A stretch of 64,000 nucleotides of DNA from Lachnotalea sp. AF33-28 (lineage in GTDB: Bacteria > Bacillota > Clostridia > Lachnospirales > Lachnospiraceae). This document shows, in pieces, positions 58,984 to 64,000 of the stretch. The notes below the pieces were generated by a model, which was not told where the DNA came from, made no database searches, and saw only the letters and a program-made list of their open reading frames with translations. Location: the NCBI RefSeq assembly GCF_003477885.1, contig NZ_QUEE01000015.1, positions 1 through 64,000 of the forward strand, given 5' to 3'. How positions within the stretch are numbered: the stretch's first letter is position 1; each line of letters begins with the position of its first letter. A program made the translations under genes and the position numbers.

Positions 58984-59781
58984 TTACAGATTTACCTGAG
59001 TCCCCGCAGGAACCTCCACGATCTCATTGTTTACGCTTACCCAAACCGGGCATGCGCTGGGATTATAAGCAAAGCTTCCGTCCGCGGCGTACTGCATGCG
59101 GCCGGCCGCCTCCATGTAGTCTATAATCTGGATATTGGTGGCATACCAGATATCATCGCGGCCGCCAACCAGCTTACAGAAGTCTTCCATCACGTCCCAG
59201 TTATTCCTGTCGGTAAATTCATAGCTGTGGCCCCACACATACATCTGGTACAGATACTGTGTCTTGAACAGCCCAACGAACTGCTCACCCAGCTCCTGCA
59301 GCCTGTGATTGTGGTGGCAGGTCGCCTTCCATTCGTAGGGATCCCTGGGCATGGCGAAGTCGTCTCGATTGCCCACCACTCTGGCATAACGGATGCCCAG
59401 CGCCGGAAGCAGCTTTTTGATATCCTCACTGTAGGAACCGTTGGGGTAAGCCAGCCCACGCACCGTATATCCCATCAGTGATTCCAGCGATTTGCGGTCC
59501 TCCAAGACCTGTGCGGCCACCTGCTCCAGCGGACAGCGCTCAATCGTAGGATGTGTATAGGTGTGGCAGGCCACTTCATGCCCCTCATATACTTTACGGT
59601 ATTCGGAAAGCGGAATTCTCTTCGGATCCCAGTCAATCCCTGCATTTAGGTTAAAGGTTCCCTTAATGCCGTATTTGTTGAACATCTCCACCAGACGGTA
59701 ATCTTCTTCCCGCCCATCGTCATAACTCATGGTCAGAACTTTATGCTTTCCACCCGGAAAGCAGGTATAGATCGTTTTCAT
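58984..59781 (-). CDS. Polysaccharide deacetylase family protein
   Basis: 265 residues, no signal peptide visible. The NodB-fold motifs are VLTMSYDDGREEDYR (Asp pair), GTFNLNAG, and HEVACHTYTHPTIE with the two metal His in HTxxH. A later LAYPNGSYSE matches the fourth motif. It could deacetylate sugars or peptidoglycan-like polymers; lack of export signal suggests an intracellular small sugar substrate. It follows the oxidoreductase gene in the same direction and borders the sugar import genes. Confidence 0.85.
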   Translation of the reverse strand: MKTIYTCFPGGKHKVLTMSYDDGREEDYRLVEMFNKYGIKGTFNLNAGIDWDPKRIPLSEYRKVYEGHEVACHTYTHPTIERCPLEQVAAQVLEDRKSLESLMGYTVRGLAYPNGSYSEDIKKLLPALGIRYARVVGNRDDFAMPRDPYEWKATCHHNHRLQELGEQFVGLFKTQYLYQMYVWGHSYEFTDRNNWDVMEDFCKLVGGRDDIWYATNIQIIDYMEAAGRMQYAADGSFAYNPSACPVWVSVNNEIVEVPAGTQVNL

Positions 59782-59862
59782 ATTTTCCTCCTGCTCATTG
59801 TTTGAAATATTTCTACAGCCATTCCATTAATATCATAACTCCGATTGCCGATTTTGCAATAA

Positions 59863-60990
59863 TCAATTCTTTGCCAGTTCCTCTTCCTGCCTGCGCTTGA
59901 GCATTTCACCGTACAGACCGTCGTCGATGGGGAAGCTGATCTTTTGATCCAGCCAGGCGGACAGATATGCTCCGTTGGCCATCTCCAACGGGATCACACC
60001 ACAAGATCCGGGCGCAATCAGCTGCACTCCACGGAGTATATGATCCGCAAAATTCTGAAGTATTTCGATATATTCCGGATCGGTCCCTTCCGGTTTCTCA
60101 ACCTCAATCTTTCTGGCCTGCCATGGCAGATTTCCGAAAGGCTCCCTGTTTATGGCAGCGAATTCGTCCGTGGACATCTCATTTTCTTCAAATACCAGCG
60201 TATCTCTGTCCAGCACCAACCTGCCCCTGCTGCCGTGAACCTCCAGATGGTTGCTGCCGGGAGCCTCACCGGTAGAGGTGATAAAAGTTCCCTTCCTTCC
60301 GTCCTTATACTCAAAGAACAGATCCGCATTGTCATCCACCGTAATATCGTTAAACTTCCCGAAATCAATAAAGGCCCGCACCGCATCCGGCTCGCCGAAC
60401 AGCCACTGCCACATATCCAGCAGATGCTGTCCCTGATTGATCAGCACGCCGCCCCCTTCCCCGTTCCAGCTGCTTCTCCATAAAGCGGCGTTGTGGTAGG
60501 CGGGAGTGCGGTACCATATGTTGGAGATCCATACAATTCTGGTTATATGTCCCGGCACCCCTTCTTCCAGGAGTTCCTTCATCCTGCGAAACAAAGGGCG
60601 GGCCCTCCAGTTAAAAATCAATGCATAAGCCGCGTCCAGGCGTCCGGCCTCTTCTGCTAGCATTCTCACCTCACCCGCGCAGATGCCCGCCGGCTTCTCA
60701 CAGAGCACATGGGTGCCCTGCTTTAAAGCCTGTCCTGCCACCCGCACATGCTCTTTGTGGGGCGTCGTAATGATCATCGCGTCGTACTCCTCCGGATGGG
60801 CCAGCATCTCCGTGTCATTCTGATAGATGCGCACGCCCTCATAATGCTCCCGGATATACTCCTGACCCTCCCGGTTCCTGCAGCAAATGCCGGCCAGCTT
60901 AAGCCCTTTGATCTGCCCGTCCCACAGATACCGTGCATAGCCGCGCCCCATATTTCCAAAAGCGACAATGACTGTTCTTAGCTCTTTCAT
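59863..60990 (-). CDS. Gfo/Idh/MocA family oxidoreductase
   Basis: 375 residues from the ATG that follows GGAGG by ten bases. The N-terminal Rossmann part reads VIVAFGNMGRGYARYL, then THVLCEKPAGICAGE with the usual EKP motif. The second domain carries the conserved GGGVLINQGQHLLDMWQWL, where the His is near the sugar. These NAD(P)-dependent enzymes oxidise or reduce sugars; exact substrate unknown. It lies between the HAD gene and the deacetylase gene and may convert the imported sugar. Confidence 0.9.
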   Translation of the reverse strand: MKELRTVIVAFGNMGRGYARYLWDGQIKGLKLAGICCRNREGQEYIREHYEGVRIYQNDTEMLAHPEEYDAMIITTPHKEHVRVAGQALKQGTHVLCEKPAGICAGEVRMLAEEAGRLDAAYALIFNWRARPLFRRMKELLEEGVPGHITRIVWISNIWYRTPAYHNAALWRSSWNGEGGGVLINQGQHLLDMWQWLFGEPDAVRAFIDFGKFNDITVDDNADLFFEYKDGRKGTFITSTGEAPGSNHLEVHGSRGRLVLDRDTLVFEENEMSTDEFAAINREPFGNLPWQARKIEVEKPEGTDPEYIEILQNFADHILRGVQLIAPGSCGVIPLEMANGAYLSAWLDQKISFPIDDGLYGEMLKRRQEEELAKN

Positions 60991-61007
60991 GATTGTCCTG
61001 CCTCCCA

Positions 61008-61634
61008 TTAATTAAAAAGCCCTGCAAGCTCCCTGAAAGAATCTATCCTGGCTGCATACTCCTTTACACTGCCAAACCCGTAAGAGGCATAAATAAACGG
61101 GACGCCTGCTTTTTTAGCGGCATCCGCATCCCCCGCGGTGTCACCCACATACACAGGGTTCTTCATGCCGTTGCGCTCCGCCACCAGCCGTATATTATCC
61201 GCCTTAGGCAGCCCGGTGCGCCCCGGATTTTCCAGATCTTTAAAATAGCCCCCCATCCCGCAGGACGTATAAAACGCCTCAATATATCCTGCCTGGCAGT
61301 TGCTCACCACCGCCAGCGGGAACCGCCCGGACAGTTCCTCCAGTGTCTCCCGCACCCCATCGTAAAGCAGGCCAGCATGTGCCGCCACATACTCCACCTC
61401 TTCGTCGCAGCAGATCCTGCCTGCCTCCAGCACCCTCTCCCTGGGCAGGTGAGGAAACAGCTTCAAAAAGATATCTTCCATCAGCATCCCCATCGTCCTG
61501 GTCAGGTCCTCCACCGTAACCGTCCTAAAGTCCTCGCCCAGCCTCTTTAATGTAATATTCCACGCATCCGCCACCTGCTGCCTCGAATCCCACAGTGTAC
61601 CGTCCAAATCGAAAATAATCCCGTCCGTTTTCAC
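61008..61634 (-). CDS. HAD family phosphatase
   Basis: About 208 residues. HAD motifs: FDLDGTLWDS (nucleophile Asp), VVSNCQ (motif II Ser), a Lys in GLPKADN, and YVGDTAGDADAAKKAG (acidic motif IV). The cap is helical, as in phosphoglycolate phosphatase or beta-phosphoglucomutase. A GTG at 61634 nine bases after AAGGAG is preferred; the ATG at 61643 directly abuts the same site. It starts a probable operon with the oxidoreductase. Confidence 0.87.
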   Translation of the reverse strand: MKTDGIIFDLDGTLWDSRQQVADAWNITLKRLGEDFRTVTVEDLTRTMGMLMEDIFLKLFPHLPRERVLEAGRICCDEEVEYVAAHAGLLYDGVRETLEELSGRFPLAVVSNCQAGYIEAFYTSCGMGGYFKDLENPGRTGLPKADNIRLVAERNGMKNPVYVGDTAGDADAAKKAGVPFIYASYGFGSVKEYAARIDSFRELAGLFN

Positions 61635-61666
61635 TTCTTCCATCTCCTTCTATCTTTATACCGGCG

Positions 61667-61808
61667 TAATATCTGTCGATATTATGTCATGCCGGCAAGA
61701 CGGCATGACCCTCCGGGGGGATGCGCATGATTTTCTACGGTAATTGTCTGCTTCGCAGACGAAAATCAGCGCGATATAATATCTGTCGATATTATATCAT
61801 GCCAGCAA
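61667..61808. repeat. Hairpin repeat C, copy 2, flanked by 32-bp direct repeats
   Basis: Core 61711-61772 is the same as 42992-43052. It is framed by a direct repeat of TAATATCTGTCGATATTAT plus TCATGCC-GCAA at 61667-61698 and 61777-61808, 30 of 32 bases identical. A GTCATGCCG/CGGCATGAC hairpin lies between the first repeat and the core. Upstream of the HAD gene on the minus strand. Confidence 0.85.
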
Positions 61809-61851
61809 TAATACCGCATCTAGTTTTTGGTTCGGGCGCGAATGCATTCCT

Positions 61852-62069
61852 AGTTACTGTCTGTTCACACGCTGCCGATAAAGCAGCGAATGACAGGGCA
61901 GAGTATGGTCCTCATAGGGATCCCTTGAAGCCCGCCGGTTCTTTCGCTGCGTAGTTTGCAGCGTTAGAACCGCTGCGCGCTTCACGGAGCGAGAGCGCGT
62001 CCCTATGAGGACCATACTCTGCCCTGTCATTCGCGGTAGGTTTACGACAACCGTGAACAGACAGTAACT
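61852..62069. mobile_element. 218-bp palindromic element (copy B) with near-perfect 8-bp flanks
   Basis: Ends are a 17-bp inverted repeat (AGTTACTGTCTGTTCAC). Flanks are GCATTCCT (61844-61851) and CCATTCCT (62070-62077). Arms 61888-61920 and 62000-62032 are perfect 33-bp inverted repeats, and an inner hairpin spans 61937-61971. About 85 percent similar to copy A, with stem differences occurring in complementary pairs. No coding capacity for a transposase. Confidence 0.87.
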
Positions 62070-62108
62070 CCATTCCTGCATTCTGCATGTCCCCGCTCCA
62101 GTCCATGC

Positions 62109-62137
62109 TTGCTGACCCGCCATAATAATGCTATACT
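62109..62137 (+). promoter_or_regulatory. Exonuclease gene promoter
   Basis: TTGCTG (62109-62114), a 17-bp spacer and TATACT (62132-62137) on the plus strand, 45 bp before the start codon. Confidence 0.72.
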
Positions 62138-62181
62138 GTAGGAATAACGCCCCCCAAACCATTCCGAAAGGAAGACAGCCA

Positions 62182-63135
62182 ATGAACTACATCCTATTGG
62201 ACCTGGAATGGAACCAGTGTCCCACGGGCAAACAGGATGAAAATCCCGCCCTCCCCTTTGAAATTGTCGAGATCGGCGCCATAAAGCTGAACGATGCCCG
62301 GGAAGATATCGGTCATTTCAGCGAACTCATACGCCCCACCCTTTATACCAGACTGCATTTCCGCACTCAGGAAATGCTCCATATCCCGGCCGCCGAGCTA
62401 AACAGATCGCGTTTATTTCCGGAAGTCTTTGCCGACTTCATCGCCTGGTGCGGTGAGGATTATCGCTTCTGCACATGGGGATCCATGGATCTGACGGAAC
62501 TGCAGCGCAATATCGACTATCACCATATAGAAAATCCCCTGCCTCTGCCACTGTTTTTCTTTGATGTGCAGAAGCTGTTCAGCCTCCTGTACGAAGACGG
62601 CAAGAGCCGCAAATCCCTGGAATACGCCGTAGAGTATCTGAAGCTGGAAAAACCCCGCGTATTTCACCGCGCTTTTGACGATACCTGGTACACGGCGCTG
62701 ATCATGCAGAAGATGAACCTGGAGCTGGTAAAGGACTATGCTTCTGTGGATTATTACCGGCCGCCCCGGAGCAGGGAAGAGGAAATCTACATGCAGTTTC
62801 CCCGTTACTCCAAATTTGTATCCATGCCTTTTACCTCCAAAGAGGAGGTCATGGCGGATAAAGTGGTAACAGCAACCCGCTGTTACCAGTGTGGGAAGAT
62901 GCTTCGCAAAAAAATCCGCTGGTTTGCCGGAAACAGCAATTCCAAGGTATACTACTGCCTGTGCATCTGCCCCAGCCACGGCTATCTCAAAGGCAAGATA
63001 CGGCTGAAAAAAGGTGCGGACAACTGCGTTTTTGCTGTTCGGACATTAAAGCTTGTAAATGAAGAGGAAGCTGCCGTGATCATGGAAAAACAGGATGCGG
63101 TAAGAGCTTCGCGGAGAAAGAAAAAGCACAGATGA
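62182..63135 (+). CDS. DEDDh 3'-5' exonuclease with Cys-rich tail
   Basis: 317 residues from the ATG after AAAGGAAG. The exonuclease core has DLEWNQ (Asp7, Glu9), EIVEIGAIKL, TWGSMDLTEL (third Asp) and HRAFDDTWYTALI (His and last Asp), the DEDDh set of the KapD/ERI-1-like group. After about residue 230 comes a CYQCGK ... YYCLCICPSHG cluster that could bind zinc, and a basic end RRKKKHR. Target may be RNA or DNA ends. The gene ends in a terminator shared with the convergent carboxypeptidase gene. Confidence 0.85.
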   Translation: MNYILLDLEWNQCPTGKQDENPALPFEIVEIGAIKLNDAREDIGHFSELIRPTLYTRLHFRTQEMLHIPAAELNRSRLFPEVFADFIAWCGEDYRFCTWGSMDLTELQRNIDYHHIENPLPLPLFFFDVQKLFSLLYEDGKSRKSLEYAVEYLKLEKPRVFHRAFDDTWYTALIMQKMNLELVKDYASVDYYRPPRSREEEIYMQFPRYSKFVSMPFTSKEEVMADKVVTATRCYQCGKMLRKKIRWFAGNSNSKVYYCLCICPSHGYLKGKIRLKKGADNCVFAVRTLKLVNEEEAAVIMEKQDAVRASRRKKKHR

Positions 63136-63160
63136 TGATCATCTGCGCTTTTTCTTTCTC
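63117..63160. terminator. Bidirectional terminator containing both stop codons
   Basis: AAAAAGC.CAGATGAT / ATCATCTG.GCTTTTT, a 15-bp stem with one mismatch and a one-base centre at 63137. T-rich tracts follow on both strands. The TGA stops of the exonuclease (63133-63135) and of the carboxypeptidase (63139-63141) are both inside the stem. Confidence 0.85.
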
Positions 63161-63999
63161 ATTCTCATTTTTATGCGTTTCTTAGAGCCGAATTTCAGTC
63201 TGTCAATCTGCCTGCTGCTTAATTTTCTTCTGCGGTGCATCTTCCGGCGGATCTTCAGTCCCAATATCAGCAGCATAAAGGCCAGAACCACAAGGAATAC
63301 CGTCCCGAAGACGTACCAGAGGTTGATCCGGATCACAGTTTTTTCCGGCACCGGGGCCAAAGTCTCCTGCTCCGGCAGTGTGGCCGGATGGGAACTGAAA
63401 TCAAATTTATTCTCCTGGGCAGTGGTGATCTTAAGATTCGCAGATCCCACGTGCATGCCCTGGTAGGTATAATTTACCGTTGCAAAATCCGAAGTTTTGT
63501 TGTTTTCGTCCTCAATATAGGTGAGACTGGCTTCCGTATCGAAGAAATTGGTTCCGGAGGGCAGGATCACCCATCCGTTATCGTCAAAATTGATAGAAAC
63601 CGTCCCGTCACCAAAAGCCGTATTGCCGGATTCAAAAAAGCTGTTTCTGTCCAGCGTATACCTGGTATCATAATCCGCTACGCGGTACATCTGAAAATGA
63701 TCGAACCCATAATCAAACAGCGCGCGGGTGGAGGTATAGGCGACGCCATTTCCGGGACAGTGCAGCACCACGCAGATCAGCTTCATATCGCCTTTTTCCG
63801 CATAGGTGACAAGCGTGTTGCCGGCCGGAGTCGTATAGCCTGTCTTTCCCGCCACATAGTATTCATACCGGTATTCGTTTAACAGCATGCGGTGCTTGGT
63901 ATAGACCGGATTTCTCTCCATCTTATTGGTGGGGGCCATATCGTGGCTGTAAGAACTGCAGATCCGCAGGAATGTCTCATTCTGTATACAGCCCTTCAT
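63139..63999 (-). CDS. D-alanyl-D-alanine carboxypeptidase (S11 family), C-terminal part
   Basis: At least 286 residues; the true start is beyond the window. The peptidase part ends with KTGYTTPAGNTLV, the KTG box that lines the active site, so the SxxK and SxN motifs are outside. A beta-rich C-terminal region follows, then one membrane helix near residues 225-248 (WYVFGTVFLVVLAFMLLILG) and a very basic tail (RRKMHRRRKL ... RKKKRR). It trims the terminal D-Ala of peptidoglycan stem peptides. Anchoring by a single helix is usual for this group. Confidence 0.87.
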   Translation of the reverse strand: MKGCIQNETFLRICSSYSHDMAPTNKMERNPVYTKHRMLLNEYRYEYYVAGKTGYTTPAGNTLVTYAEKGDMKLICVVLHCPGNGVAYTSTRALFDYGFDHFQMYRVADYDTRYTLDRNSFFESGNTAFGDGTVSINFDDNGWVILPSGTNFFDTEASLTYIEDENNKTSDFATVNYTYQGMHVGSANLKITTAQENKFDFSSHPATLPEQETLAPVPEKTVIRINLWYVFGTVFLVVLAFMLLILGLKIRRKMHRRRKLSSRQIDRLKFGSKKRIKMRMRKKKRR

Positions 64000-64000
64000 G

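Overview
The window reads as the chromosome of a Gram-positive, low-to-medium GC anaerobe of the class Clostridia, most likely a Lachnospiraceae member (inference from gene families and gene order; no database search was run). Supporting signs are the tadA - large SRP RNA - pfk - dnaX - ybaB - recR block, a clostridial-type Tad pilus locus (Flp1-like pilin, DUF5702, DUF6382-FHA), a radical-SAM NrdG-type activase, and a large ATPase-less ABC sugar import cluster with DUF5696 and NHL/Yip1 proteins. Most genes lie on the minus strand.

Layout. 1-485: 5' end of a 16S rRNA gene (minus) with two tandem promoters. 486-3139: CvpA-like membrane protein and a TPR protein, followed by a 770-bp stretch holding a lone promoter-to-hairpin unit with no long ORF. 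3909-8631: recR, ybaB, dnaX, phosphofructokinase, SRP RNA and tadA. 8825-16531: housekeeping genes (coiled-coil membrane protein, NrdG-like activase, pgi, mtnN, TSCPD protein, murG, HIT protein). 16640-25957: a ten-gene Tad pilus operon. 26488-30600: DUF2508 protein, an amylase-glgB operon behind an operator-like dyad, and a MarR regulator. 30848-32949: a CRISPR array with type I-C-like repeats beside a lone cas6 that is tightly coupled to recQ. 35368-42951: VOC, metallo-hydrolase, MATE, rsmA, tatD, metG, degV. 43340-58786: an eight-gene carbohydrate import operon with two binding proteins and four permeases, divergent from a membrane-anchored AraC regulator. 58984-61634: polysaccharide deacetylase, Gfo/Idh/MocA oxidoreductase and HAD phosphatase. 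62182-63999: an exonuclease converging on a truncated D,D-carboxypeptidase.

The most unusual content is non-coding. (1) A family of palindromic insertion elements of 31, 60, 209 and 218 bp shares ends of the type GTTACTGTTCAC. Each is flanked by an 8-bp direct repeat, and the two long copies differ by paired compensatory changes in nested hairpins. (2) A two-hairpin element of about 47 bp occurs seven times, always in the same orientation; five copies end just before a Shine-Dalgarno, one is in the 16S leader and one is stacked in tandem. (3) A hairpin repeat of about 90 bp lies upstream of degV and of the HAD gene. (4) The CRISPR repeats look Cas5d-processed, yet the neighbouring processing gene is cas6 and no effector or adaptation gene is present in the window. 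These four are the best candidates for undescribed biology here.
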